In this document: piece after piece, positions 9,511-16,465 of the stretch
Position numbering within the stretch: position 1 is the first letter of the stretch
Layout: every line of letters begins with the position of its first letter
Assembly: GCA_020721485.1 (NCBI GenBank)
Contig: DYMR01000015.1
Span: 1-16,901, forward strand
Length of the DNA stretch: 16,901 bases
Direction of reading: 5' to 3'
DNA from: Halothiobacillus neapolitanus
GTDB taxonomy: Bacteria > Pseudomonadota > Gammaproteobacteria > Halothiobacillales > Halothiobacillaceae
Program-made: the position numbers and the translations under genes
The notes under the pieces: generated by a model
Seen by the model: the letters and a program-made list of their open reading frames with translations, nothing else
Told to the model about the DNA's origin: nothing
Databases searched by the model: none

Positions 9511-9525
9511 TCGGTTGAGCGAATA

Positions 9526-9548
9526 AATCCCGGTCTCGTGCCGGGATT
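9526..9548 (+). terminator. rpsO-pnp intergenic hairpin 2 (probable rpsO terminator)
   Basis: A perfect eight-pair stem AATCCCGG/CCGGGATT (9526-9533 with 9541-9548) with loop TCTCGTG is followed by GTCATTTATG. The T tract is poor, so termination would be partial, allowing read-through into pnp. It is alternatively the processing or RNase III stem of the pnp leader. Confidence 0.5.
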
Positions 9549-9612
9549 GTCATTTATGAATACCCCCGAGCATCCCCCCGTGATGTTCACAATGCCGAAT
9601 TGAGGAAATCCC

Positions 9613-11694
9613 GTGACCGCAGTAACAGAGCGCTTTGACTATGGAAGTTGGCCCGTCAGTTTGACGACGGGAGAAATCGCCCGGCAGGCGAGTGGTGCCG
9701 TGATGGTGCAGATGGGCGATACCGTGGTGTTGGTCACGGCGGTGGTGGCGGCTCAGCCGGAGGCGGGTCAGGATTTTTTACCGCTCACGATTGAGTATCA
9801 AGAGAAGTTTTATGCGGCGGGGCGGATTCCCGGCGGGTTTTTGAAGCGCGAAGGTCGCTCGACAGAAAGCGAAACTTTGATCGCCCGCTTGATTGATCGC
9901 CCGCTGCGGCCACTGTTTGCCGAGGGCTTTGTCAACGAGGTTCAGGTCATTGCGCAGGTGTTGTCGCTCGATCCCGAGGTCGAGGCGGATGTGCCGGCGA
10001 TGATCGGTGCGTCGGCTGCGCTGTCATTGGCGGGTTTGCCGTTCTCGGTCGCGCTGGGCGCCGCGCGGGTGGGGTATATTGACGATCAATTCGTGTTGAA
10101 CCCCGCGCGTTCGGCCATGGCGCAATCGCGCTTGGATTTGGTGGTCGCGGGCACGGCGGATGCGGTGTTGATGGTGGAATCCGAAGCGGCCATGTTGCCC
10201 GAAGCGGTGATGCTCGATGCGGTGATGTTCGGCCATCAGGCTGCCCGCACGGCGGTGGCGGCGATTGAGCGTTTGGCGCGGGCGGCGTCGCGCCCGACGA
10301 TGGCGTGGTCGGCACCGTTGCCGAACACCGGGCTGGCGCAGCACCTGCGCGCCCAATGGGGCGAGGCGGTCACGGCGGCCTACCAAACGGCGGATAAGCA
10401 ACAGCGGTACGAGCGTCTATCGGCTTTGCGTGCCGAGGCGGTGGCTGCGGCGACGGCGGATGATTCCGCCTTGTCGGCCAAAGCCGTGATGGCGCTGTTC
10501 GAGCAGATGGAATCGCGCATCGTGCGTGACCGTGTACTGGATGGCGTGCCGCGTATTGATGGCCGCGATACCCAAACCGTGCGCCCAATCAGCATTCGCA
10601 CCGGCGTTCTGCCGCGCGCCCACGGTTCCGCCCTGTTCACGCGCGGCGAAACCCAAGCGCTGGTGGTCACCACTTTGGGTTCTGCCCGTGATGCGCAGTT
10701 AATTGATGCTGTGGCGGGGGAATATAAAGATAACTTCATCTTCCATTACAACTTTCCGCCGTTCAGCGTGGGCGAGATTGGCCGGTTTGGTGCGCCCAAA
10801 CGCCGAGAAATCGGCCACGGCAATTTGGCGCGGCGCGGCGTGAAAGCCGTGTTGCCGAAGCCGGAAGATTCGCCCTACACCTTGCGGATTGTGTCGGAAA
10901 TTACCGAATCCAATGGTTCCAGCTCGATGGCCAGCGTTTGCGGGGCTTCGTTGGCGATGATGGATGCCGGGGTGGCAGTGCAAGCACCGGTCGCCGGTAT
11001 TGCGATGGGGTTGATTAAAGAAGGCGAGCGCTTCGTGGTTTTGACCGACATTCTCGGCGATGAAGATCATCTGGGCGATATGGATTTCAAGGTGGCCGGT
11101 ACGGCGGACGGCGTCACGGCGCTGCAAATGGACATCAAAATCAATGGCATTACCCGAGAAATCATGCAACAAGCCTTGGCGCAAGCGCGCACCGGGCGGC
11201 TGCATATTTTGTCTTTGATGCAGGCGGCGATGCCGGCGCCGCGCGCGTCGGTGGCGGCGAATGCGCCGCAGTTCGTCCGCTTTAAGATCAATCCGGAAAA
11301 AATCCGCGAAGTGATCGGCAAAGGCGGCTCGACGATTCAGGGCATTACCCGCGAAACCGGCACCCAAGTCGATATCAACGATGAAGGCAATGTCACGATC
11401 ACCGCGCCCTCTACCGAAGCGGGCGCCGAGGCGCGTCGGCGGATCGAGGCGATTGCGATTGACCCGGAAGTGGGCACGATCTACGAAGGCAAGGTCGTGC
11501 GTATTGTCGATTTTGGCGCGTTCGTGAACATTCTGCCGGGGCGGGATGGATTGGTTCATATCTCGCAAATCAGCGATGAGCGGATTGAGCGCGTCTCGGA
11601 TGTGCTGCACGAAGGCGATACGGTGCGGGTTCTGCTGTTGGAGCTCGATAAGCAAGGCCGGATGCGCTTGACCATGAAGGGGCTGCCGGACTGA
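9613..11694 (+). CDS. pnp: Polyribonucleotide nucleotidyltransferase (PNPase)
   Basis: Phosphorolytic 3'-5' exoribonuclease of the RNA degradosome. The 693-residue protein has two RNase PH domains (about 10-215 and 315-545). The first carries [14 protein letters not shown] and [16 protein letters not shown], the second [18 protein letters not shown] and the catalytic [22 protein letters not shown] domain ([10 protein letters not shown] near 565) and an S1 domain ([21 protein letters not shown]) follow. The start is GTG with a well-placed GAGGAAAT. It lacks the short C-terminal tail of the 711-residue E. coli enzyme. It closes the operon. Confidence 0.97.
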   Translation: MTAVTERFDYGSWPVSLTTGEIARQASGAVMVQMGDTVVLVTAVVAAQPEAGQDFLPLTIEYQEKFYAAGRIPGGFLKREGRSTESETLIARLIDRPLRPLFAEGFVNEVQVIAQVLSLDPEVEADVPAMIGASAALSLAGLPFSVALGAARVGYIDDQFVLNPARSAMAQSRLDLVVAGTADAVLMVESEAAMLPEAVMLDAVMFGHQAARTAVAAIERLARAASRPTMAWSAPLPNTGLAQHLRAQWGEAVTAAYQTADKQQRYERLSALRAEAVAAATADDSALSAKAVMALFEQMESRIVRDRVLDGVPRIDGRDTQTVRPISIRTGVLPRAHGSALFTRGETQALVVTTLGSARDAQLIDAVAGEYKDNFIFHYNFPPFSVGEIGRFGAPKRREIGHGNLARRGVKAVLPKPEDSPYTLRIVSEITESNGSSSMASVCGASLAMMDAGVAVQAPVAGIAMGLIKEGERFVVLTDILGDEDHLGDMDFKVAGTADGVTALQMDIKINGITREIMQQALAQARTGRLHILSLMQAAMPAPRASVAANAPQFVRFKINPEKIREVIGKGGSTIQGITRETGTQVDINDEGNVTITAPSTEAGAEARRRIEAIAIDPEVGTIYEGKVVRIVDFGAFVNILPGRDGLVHISQISDERIERVSDVLHEGDTVRVLLLELDKQGRMRLTMKGLPD

Positions 11695-11697
11695 TCG

Positions 11698-11718
11698 CCG
11701 CGTGCTCGCATGACGCGG
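11698..11718 (+). terminator. Weak hairpin after pnp
   Basis: CCGCGT (11698-11703) pairs with ACGCGG (11713-11718) around a nine-base loop, followed by GGCTTTGGG. There is no real T tract. It is a candidate operon-end hairpin of low strength. Confidence 0.35.
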
Positions 11719-11767
11719 GGCTTTGGGCTATCGTATCAACCAACCGAATTTCTTACGGATGACGCAC

Positions 11768-12985
11768 ATGCAAGCCACACCGGGACTGATTCAGCACATT
11801 CGTTTGGCGCGGCAACCGATCGTTGATCGGGAGCTGGTGACCATGGGGTATGAGCTGCTGTACCGCGCGCAGGATGCCGATCAGGTCGCGCGCATCAGCA
11901 ATTCCAATCAGGCGACGGCCTCGGTTGTGGTCAACGCGCTGACGGAAATCGGCTTGGATATGCTGGTCGGCACCCAGCAAGCCTTCGTGAATGTGCCGGT
12001 TAAACTGCTGTTCAATGAAGTATTGAAGGGGTTTTCTTCGCGCCAACTCGTGCTCGAAATTCTGGAAACCGTGGAATGCACCGAGGCCACGGCCGAGGCG
12101 ATGAATTCGCTCAAAGCGTCGGGGTTCCGGTTGGCACTGGATGATTTCCCGGCGGACGACCTGAGCCGCCCCTGCGTCGGTGCGGCCCACTATGTCAAAT
12201 TGGATGTGCTGGCGGAAGGCGCTGAAAAAATCGCGCAAACCGTCGCCAAAGCGCACGCCGCCGGTTTGAAGGTAGTGGCGGAAAAAGTGGAAGAGTGGTC
12301 GGACTTCGAGCTGCTCAAAGCGGCGGGTGTCGATTTCTTCCAAGGGCATTTTTATGCCCGGCCAGAAATGATCGTGCGGCAATCCATTCGCGCCAACAAA
12401 GCGCATTTGCTGAGTTTGTTGATTCTGTTGCAAGACGAAAATGTGGCGATGGATGCCGTCACCGAAAAAATCAATACCGACCTCGCGCTGACCTACCGCC
12501 TGCTGCGTTTGGTGAATTCGGCGGCGATCGGCATGCGCCGCAAGGTGGAATCCGTTGCCGACGCCGTGCGAATGTTGGGGTTGAACACCATTCGCAGCAT
12601 GGTCTATCTTTCCGCCCTGAGTGGCGTGGACGGCAAACCCCCCGCACTGATCAAAACCGCGATGATCCGCGCCCGTTTGGCCGAATTGCTGTCGAAAAAA
12701 ACCGGCTTGGGCAATCCCTCGTCCGCATTCATGGTCGGGCTGTTCTCAACGCTCGATGCGTTTTACGACCAGCCCATCCGGCAGATCGTCAGCGAATTGC
12801 CGCTGGCCGACAGCATCGCCACCGCCTTAATCAGCCGCGAAGGCATTCTGGGCGAAATCCTTGAATATGTGATTTTCTACGAACGGGGCGTGTGGCTGGA
12901 TGGCGATGAAATCACCGAACAGCTCAACACCGTGGCACCGCAACTGTATGTCGAAGCCGTCAACTGGGCGGAGCAGATGAATTGA
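11768..12985 (+). CDS. EAL-HDOD domain signalling protein
   Basis: Probable cyclic-di-GMP-related signalling protein of the YuxH/CdgJ type. Of 405 residues, about 11-200 form an EAL domain (LARQPIVDRELVTMGYELLYR, FVNVP, LEILETVE, LALDDF, YVKLDVL, VVAEKVEE, FFQGHFYARP). About 205-395 form an HDOD domain (TDLALTYRLLRLVNSAAIG, then VRMLGLNTIRSMVYLSALSG). Residues aligned with the EAL catalytic set are present (E29, N75, E97, D125, D126, K144, E172 or E175, Q192), but the signature reads ELL rather than EAL and the loop after DDF is non-canonical. Activity is therefore uncertain, and many family members only bind or scaffold. Three starts are possible (TTG 11723, ATG 11759, ATG 11768). I chose 11768 because GGATGA lies five bases upstream. 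Confidence 0.9.
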   Translation: MQATPGLIQHIRLARQPIVDRELVTMGYELLYRAQDADQVARISNSNQATASVVVNALTEIGLDMLVGTQQAFVNVPVKLLFNEVLKGFSSRQLVLEILETVECTEATAEAMNSLKASGFRLALDDFPADDLSRPCVGAAHYVKLDVLAEGAEKIAQTVAKAHAAGLKVVAEKVEEWSDFELLKAAGVDFFQGHFYARPEMIVRQSIRANKAHLLSLLILLQDENVAMDAVTEKINTDLALTYRLLRLVNSAAIGMRRKVESVADAVRMLGLNTIRSMVYLSALSGVDGKPPALIKTAMIRARLAELLSKKTGLGNPSSAFMVGLFSTLDAFYDQPIRQIVSELPLADSIATALISREGILGEILEYVIFYERGVWLDGDEITEQLNTVAPQLYVEAVNWAEQMN

Positions 12986-13020
12986 CCGAATTTTGAACTG
13001 CACGCGATGGCGGAATGCAT

Positions 13021-13049
13021 AAAAAACCGGCAAAACTGCCGGTTTTTTT
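13021..13049. terminator. Bidirectional intrinsic terminator
   Basis: ACCGGCA (13026-13032) and TGCCGGT (13037-13043) form a perfect stem with loop AAAC. A run of As precedes it and a run of Ts follows it, so it works on both strands. It lies between the convergent EAL-HDOD gene (+) and the cyclic-nucleotide-binding gene (-). Confidence 0.92.
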
Positions 13050-13079
13050 CTAAACCAGAACGGGGCGCGCCCCCGATTC

Positions 13080-13559
13080 TCAGTACCGCCCGCAGCCCTG
13101 ATTGATGTATTGCAGCATTTGTTGGTGCTGCTGACTCATCCGGCGGGTAATTTCGCGGATGCTGTACACAATCGCGCGCATCACTTTGTACACGATGATC
13201 GGGTGGTCGATCAGCATGGCTTCGAACTGTGCCCGTTCGATGGTCAATACCGTCGCATCGCCCACCGCGCGCAGGGTGGCGCTGTGCGGGGCGCCGTCGA
13301 GAAAACCCGATTCCCCCGCCAATTCGCCCGGCGCCAGCAGATGAACGGTATCGCTGAAGCCCCGCCCGGTATCGCGGCTGACCGCAAAGCGGCCGTCCAT
13401 TACGACAAATAACGCATCGCTGCGCGTACCTTGCGCAAACAACAGTTGGCCGTTGGGGATCGACTTGGTGCCACAAATGCCGGCCAGAACTTGGCATTGC
13501 TCCGGGGTCAGTTCTCGCCCGAGGATGGTATTTTGCAGATCGTGGCCTTCGATGGTCAT
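13080..13559 (-). CDS. Stand-alone cyclic nucleotide-binding domain protein
   Basis: A 159-residue protein consisting of one Crp-type cNMP-binding beta barrel (about residues 10-120) and a C-terminal helix ending in a Gln/Met-rich segment. No DNA-binding helix-turn-helix or effector domain follows. The phosphate-binding cassette reads GELAGESGFLDGAPHSATL. The glutamate of the GE pair (E79) is kept, but the position of the CAP arginine that contacts the cyclic phosphate is histidine (H92, followed by S93), so cAMP binding is doubtful. I placed the start at 13559: the ATG has GGGAC upstream, and upstream codons do not resemble the family. The gene converges on the EAL-HDOD gene. The ligand and partner are unknown. 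Confidence 0.85.
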   Translation of the reverse strand: MTIEGHDLQNTILGRELTPEQCQVLAGICGTKSIPNGQLLFAQGTRSDALFVVMDGRFAVSRDTGRGFSDTVHLLAPGELAGESGFLDGAPHSATLRAVGDATVLTIERAQFEAMLIDHPIIVYKVMRAIVYSIREITRRMSQQHQQMLQYINQGCGRY

Positions 13560-13721
13560 GCGTGCGTCCCGTAGAAATAAACCGTAAAAACCGAGTGATT
13601 GTGCGTCATCAGCGACTGCGCAGGCAAGCGGGGCGGGTGATTTATTGAAAATTTCCCAGCCTCTTGCCTGCTGTTTGACCCCCAAGGAAAGATGCCGTGG
13701 AAAGAGAGAAAGCCAGAAGGC

Positions 13722-13750
13722 TTGACAGAGAAAAAATCTCCTCGTATCTT
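13722..13750 (+). promoter_or_regulatory. Promoter of the tetR-family gene
   Basis: A perfect -35 box TTGACA (13722-13727) is separated by 17 bases from TATCTT (13745-13750). The start site would fall near 13757, inside the palindrome at 13755-13776, so a bound repressor would block initiation. The spacer contains a small palindrome, GAGA/TCTC around five As. Confidence 0.8.
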
Positions 13751-13754
13751 GGGA

Positions 13755-13776
13755 ACATTCATACCGGTTGGTATGT
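13755..13776. promoter_or_regulatory. TetR operator 1 (autoregulatory)
   Basis: The inner 16 bases (13760-13775) are the palindrome CATACC-GGTT-GGTATG. In the 22-bp register shared with operator 2, the outer arms ACAT/ATGT are also symmetric. 18 of 22 positions equal operator 2, and the right half CGGTTGGTATGT is identical. It lies immediately after the -10 box of the repressor gene, which suggests autorepression. Confidence 0.82.
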
Positions 13777-13808
13777 TCCTGGGTTTGGGGATGTTCCTGG
13801 GGTTAGGA
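13773..13808 (+). repeat. Tandem 18-bp direct repeat in the tetR leader
   Basis: Two adjacent copies beginning ATGTTCCTGGG (13773-13790 and 13791-13808) match at 15 of 18 positions. The first copy begins inside the right arm of operator 1. The second copy lies between operator and start codon. Role unknown; it may be a slippage duplication. Confidence 0.75.
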
Positions 13809-13824
13809 TTTTCATGGGGGCGAA

Positions 13825-14451
13825 ATGATTCAAACAACAGCATCGGAACCCGCCGCCGCTGCGATCAGCGATACCCGCGCGGTACTGCTGCATGCGGCCG
13901 CCAAAGAAATCCACCAACACGGATTTAAGGCGGCGAGTATCGCCACGATTTTACAAGATACCGGGCTGACCAAAGGCGCGCTGTATCACCATTTCCCGTC
14001 TAAGCAGCAATTGGGTTTGGCGGTGGTGGATGAAGTGATCGCCACGGATTTGGCGGCGCGCATGTTGGATCCTCTGCGTCGTTCGGTCGATGGGTTGGAT
14101 GTGTTGCTGGCGTATATGGATTGGCGCATCACGGCGATGACGGATGCCGATGTGCGGTTGGGCTGTCCGCTGAACAATCTGGTGCAAGAAATGAGTCATG
14201 AAGACCCGGAATTTCGGGCACGGCTTGATCACATTTTGCAGGACTGGCAGGCCGCCATCGCGCAGGTTTTACGCGAGGGGCAGCAGCAAGGGCGAATTCT
14301 GTCCACCGTCGATGTGGATGCCTCGGCGTTGTTCATTGTGTCCGCTTGGGAAGGCTGCTGGGGCATGGCGAAAATCCGCCAATCTGCCGAGACTTTTCGC
14401 CTGTGCATGGCGCAGTTGAAATTGTATGTGTTGGGCTTAATGCCGCGCTGA
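13825..14451 (+). CDS. TetR/AcrR-family transcriptional repressor
   Basis: One-component DNA-binding regulator of 208 residues. The N-terminal helix-turn-helix (about 18-65) has the family signature AASIATILQDTGLTKGALYHHFPSKQQL. The C-terminal ligand or dimerisation domain has the motif RLGCPLNNLVQEMSHEDPEF. The single cysteine C114 lies close to the position of the reactive cysteine of NemR-type electrophile sensors, but homology there is only inferred. GGGGG lies four to five bases upstream of the ATG. Operators at its own promoter and before the AhpD-like gene indicate that it controls both. Its ligand is unknown; a reactive or oxidising small molecule is a guess from the target gene. Confidence 0.93.
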   Translation: MIQTTASEPAAAAISDTRAVLLHAAAKEIHQHGFKAASIATILQDTGLTKGALYHHFPSKQQLGLAVVDEVIATDLAARMLDPLRRSVDGLDVLLAYMDWRITAMTDADVRLGCPLNNLVQEMSHEDPEFRARLDHILQDWQAAIAQVLREGQQQGRILSTVDVDASALFIVSAWEGCWGMAKIRQSAETFRLCMAQLKLYVLGLMPR

Positions 14452-14460
14452 GTGTGTATG

Positions 14461-14489
14461 GGCACGACCTTCTGGCCGTGTGTTTTTTT
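14461..14489 (+). terminator. Probable terminator of the tetR gene
   Basis: CACG (14463-14466) pairs with CGTG (14477-14480) and CC with GG, with one A-C mismatch and loop TTCT. Two bases later a run of seven Ts follows (14483-14489). It separates tetR from the AhpD-like gene and lies just before operator 2. Confidence 0.6.
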
Positions 14490-14497
14490 GGTGAGAT

Positions 14498-14519
14498 ACA
14501 TACCAATCGGTTGGTATGT
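14498..14519. promoter_or_regulatory. TetR operator 2 (before the AhpD-like gene)
   Basis: A 22-bp palindrome with perfect nine-base arms ACATACCAA and TTGGTATGT around TCGG. The right half plus the next two bases (CGGTTGGTATGTTC) are identical to operator 1. It lies 16 bases before the AhpD-like start codon, where binding would block transcription. No clear -35/-10 pair is visible next to it. Confidence 0.85.
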
Positions 14520-14535
14520 TCAAGAGAGATGAATC

Positions 14536-15069
14536 ATGACACTGATCGCAACCGTCAAGCCGGAAGAAGCTACCGGCCAAGTCGCAGAGATTTACTCACA
14601 AATTGCTGAGCGTATGGGCAGAGTCCCCGCAGCGATGCAAGTGCTGAGTTTAAGCCCGCCCTTGCTCGCCGCGCGTTGGGCGCAAGCGAACTATTACGCA
14701 TCCAACCCGAGACTATCCGGGGCGTTGTTGGCCACCGTTCGACTGTTGGTGTCTGAGGTGAATGATTGCGCTTATTGCGTGGAGTACAACGCGGCGTTAT
14801 TGGTGAATCATTTTGGGCAAACCATGGCTCAAATTGAGGCGACCCGCGCCAATCCGGCGAAAGCGCCTTTGCCCCCGCGAGAAGTGGCCTTGCTTGTGTT
14901 TGTGATGAAGGCGCATGCGACCCCCCATCACATCGGGCAGGAAGACATGGCCGCCCTGCACGCGCTGGATTGGTCCGATCAAGATGTCCTGGATGTGGTT
15001 GTGCATGCTGCGACGAATCGGGCTGTCGATATGTTGCTCAATGTGTTTCAGGTCGAGCGTGATTTTTGA
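14536..15069 (+). CDS. AhpD-like / carboxymuconolactone decarboxylase family protein
   Basis: Likely a cytoplasmic redox protein of the AhpD-like alkylhydroperoxidase class. The 177-residue all-helical protein carries the motif NDCAYC (C78, C81) in SEVNDCAYCVEYNAALL near the middle, as expected for the CMD fold. Family members often have CxxCxxxH, but here the third position is asparagine (N85), so the proton-relay histidine is missing or replaced (H92 is nearby in NHFG). The ribosome-binding site is AAGAGAG. It is transcribed separately from tetR and has the second operator upstream, so it is probably the repressor's main target. Peroxide or organic hydroperoxide reduction is inference; the substrate is unknown. 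A hairpin-rich repeat begins immediately after its stop codon. Confidence 0.87.
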   Translation: MTLIATVKPEEATGQVAEIYSQIAERMGRVPAAMQVLSLSPPLLAARWAQANYYASNPRLSGALLATVRLLVSEVNDCAYCVEYNAALLVNHFGQTMAQIEATRANPAKAPLPPREVALLVFVMKAHATPHHIGQEDMAALHALDWSDQDVLDVVVHAATNRAVDMLLNVFQVERDF

Positions 15070-15075
15070 CAGGAT

Positions 15076-15174
15076 GTTGAAAAAAGACTTCCCTGTCGTT
15101 TTTTCAACCCCATCGTTCCGGTACACGCCCGTAACGATGGGCGAAAATCAAGCACTGACGATGCTTAATTTTCG
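15076..15174. repeat. Three contiguous 33-nt hairpins
   Basis: Hairpin A (15076-15108) pairs GTTGAAAAAAGAC with GTC and TTTTTTCAAC, with a single G bulge and a six-base loop. Hairpin B (15109-15141) pairs CCCATCGTT with AACGATGGG and CGG with CCG, with one mismatch and a seven-base loop. Hairpin C (15142-15174) pairs CGAAAATCAAGCA with TGCTTAATTTTCG, with one mismatch and a seven-base loop. Each is exactly 33 nt with 13-position arms, and they abut without spacers. Confidence 0.8.
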
Positions 15175-15175
15175 G

Positions 15176-15195
15176 GCAAGCCATCCTTGGCTTGC
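15176..15195. repeat. Hairpin D of the structured element
   Basis: GCAAGCCA (15176-15183) pairs perfectly with TGGCTTGC (15188-15195), loop TCCT. Its right arm is also present, inverted, at the end of the window (16891-16901 region). Confidence 0.75.
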
Positions 15196-15198
15196 TGC

Positions 15199-15233
15199 AA
15201 CAGGCTGTTGAAACCATTTTTCAACAGCCTGTT
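15199..15233. repeat. Hairpin E (REP-like unit, copy 1)
   Basis: AACAGGCTGTTGAAA pairs perfectly over 15 bases with TTTCAACAGCCTGTT, loop CCATT. With the preceding CTTGGCTTGCT it matches, inverted, the end of the window at about 85 percent (39 of 46 positions). The T15206-A15226 pair is G-C in the other copy. Confidence 0.85.
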
Positions 15234-15281
15234 AACGCGCCGCCTGATGATCTCGTCCCCATAATTTTCTAAGGAACCGTG

Positions 15282-16184
15282 ATGCGCGCCACCGGTATTT
15301 ATGTTTTGTTGTTGTTTTCCACGGTTTTTTGGGGGCTGAATTTTGTGTTGGCCGGCTTTGTGCTGGTCGATTTTTCCCCGCAGTGGTCGGCGGCCTGGCG
15401 TTTTGGGGGGGCTGCGCTGATCTTGCTGGCCTGGGTGGCGTGGATGCGGGTGCCGGGGTTATGGGGCTTGCTCAAAACGCATGCTTGGCGATATTTGCTG
15501 CTGGGGTTGATTGGCATCAGCGGTTTTAATTTGCTGTTTTTCGAGGCCATGCGCACGGCCTCGGCGGATACGGCGGCGCTGATTATGGCCACCAACCCGC
15601 TATTGACGACTTTTCTGGCTTGGATGGTGTTGGGGGAGCATCCGGGTTGGCAACGCTTGGTGGCGCTGCCCGTGGCTTTGCTGGGGGTGTTGGTGGTTAT
15701 CACCGAAGGGCATTTGGAGCGGATTTTTTCTTTGTCTTTGGTGCCCGGCGATGCGTTGATGTTGGCGGCGGATGTGTTTTGGGCTTTTTACAATGTGCTG
15801 GCGCGGTTGCTCATGCCGAAAACGGTGTCCGCGCCCGTCAACACGGCGTTTGTGGTGTCGGCTGGTGCCTTGGTGTTGTTGCTGGTGGCGGGGTTGAGTT
15901 CTCCGGTTCCGGTCGAAATTTCCCCGACGGCCGCTTGGGCGATGCTGGTCATGGTCGTGCTGGGCACGGTGCTGGCGTATTTATTCTGGAATGCGGGGAT
16001 TGCCGCTTTGGGCGCCGGGCGAACGGCATTGTTTATGAATTTGGTGCCGGTTTTCGCCATGATTTCGGCCATGCTGTTCGGGCAGATGCCCACGGCGGGG
16101 CAGTGGCTGGGCGGCGCGATTGTGTTTGTCGGGCTGTTTATCAGCGTATTGCCGAATCGGCGGCGACTGCCCATGCCCGCTTGA
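15282..16184 (+). CDS. EamA/DMT-superfamily transporter
   Basis: Inner-membrane permease of the drug/metabolite transporter superfamily, probably an exporter of metabolites or amino acids. The 300 residues contain about ten hydrophobic segments arranged as two EamA repeats. The first has TVFWGLNFVLAG, then FFEAMRTASADTAALIMAT and NPLLTTFLAWMVLGEHPG. The second has FWNAGIAALGAGRTALFMN and LVPVFAMISAMLFGQMPT. AAGGAA at 15271-15276 lies five bases before the ATG at 15282, so I prefer this to the GTG at 15279. It lies between the two inverted copies of the REP-like repeat. The substrate cannot be read from sequence. Confidence 0.93.
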   Translation: MRATGIYVLLLFSTVFWGLNFVLAGFVLVDFSPQWSAAWRFGGAALILLAWVAWMRVPGLWGLLKTHAWRYLLLGLIGISGFNLLFFEAMRTASADTAALIMATNPLLTTFLAWMVLGEHPGWQRLVALPVALLGVLVVITEGHLERIFSLSLVPGDALMLAADVFWAFYNVLARLLMPKTVSAPVNTAFVVSAGALVLLLVAGLSSPVPVEISPTAAWAMLVMVVLGTVLAYLFWNAGIAALGAGRTALFMNLVPVFAMISAMLFGQMPTAGQWLGGAIVFVGLFISVLPNRRRLPMPA

Positions 16185-16227
16185 TGGCGTTGCGGGTCAG
16201 GTTGGGCGTTGGGGGAATAACGGGGGG

Positions 16228-16404
16228 TCAAAAATCGTCGTCGATTTCGCGCTTCACCCGTTGGCTTTCGAGCAGATCATCCAGTCGGCGGCGGGCGTCC
16301 TTGTTTTCCACGGGTTTGCTTTTTTCTGCGCGCGGCGTGGGGGTTTCTTCGTGCGACTCTTCCCAGTGATCGTCGAGGTCATTGAGTTCGGGTTCGTTGC
16401 TCAT
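16228..16404 (-). CDS. Small acidic PA3496-like protein (putative envelope integrity)
   Basis: A 58-residue protein beginning MSNEPELNDLDDHW. It has an acidic, Pro-containing middle and a C-terminal block KDARRRLDDLLESQRVKREI followed by DDDF. That block (a charged helix ending in an acidic Phe tail) resembles the gammaproteobacterial PA3496 family, whose annotation as an envelope-integrity protein is putative; the match is from memory of the family pattern. It is too short to stand out by length. Independent support comes from a promoter placed correctly upstream and a GGAT at a reasonable distance. It converges on the transporter gene. Confidence 0.75.
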   Translation of the reverse strand: MSNEPELNDLDDHWEESHEETPTPRAEKSKPVENKDARRRLDDLLESQRVKREIDDDF

Positions 16405-16436
16405 CGGTGCGTCATCCGGCAGTAAATTTTGGCAGC

Positions 16437-16465
16437 CTTATACCGTGTTTTTTTTCAAATGAAAA
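16437..16465 (-). promoter_or_regulatory. Promoter of the PA3496-like gene
   Basis: Read on the minus strand, TTTTCA (16465-16460) and TATAAG (16442-16437) are separated by 17 bases containing an A8 run. The -10 box matches five of six consensus positions and the -35 box four. The predicted start is about 25 bases before the ATG at 16404. The -35 box overlaps the T tract of the upstream terminator. Confidence 0.6.

Larger units (their letters stand above)
15066..15235. repeat. REP/MITE-like element with terminal inverted repeats
   Basis: The left end (15066-15084) and the right end (15217-15235) are inverted repeats matching at 17 of 19 positions; the inner 15 (CAGGATGTTGAAAAA against TTTTTCAACAGCCTG) match at 14. 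The interior is almost wholly palindromic, with five consecutive hairpins listed separately. It encodes no protein. The left end overlaps the stop codon of the AhpD-like gene. No target duplication is evident. It is either a small non-autonomous mobile element or a compound REP. It occupies most of the 212-bp gap before the transporter gene. Confidence 0.78.

Noticed and set aside
13692..13928. Plus-strand frame covering the tetR promoter and operator
   Set aside because: It would translate through the -35, -10 and operator sequences and conflicts with the TetR frame.
15076..15108. Hairpin A as a standard terminator of the AhpD-like gene
   Set aside because: The T run is inside the stem, not after it; it fits better as part of the larger hairpin element, although some termination effect is possible.
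15066..15235. CRISPR array
   Set aside because: The units are palindromic and differ in sequence; there are no identical repeats separated by unique spacers.
15620..16369. Plus-strand open frame of 249 codons over the transporter gene
   Set aside because: It is Gly/Val-rich shadow translation of the EamA gene in another frame; the EamA frame has the membrane pattern and ribosome-binding site.
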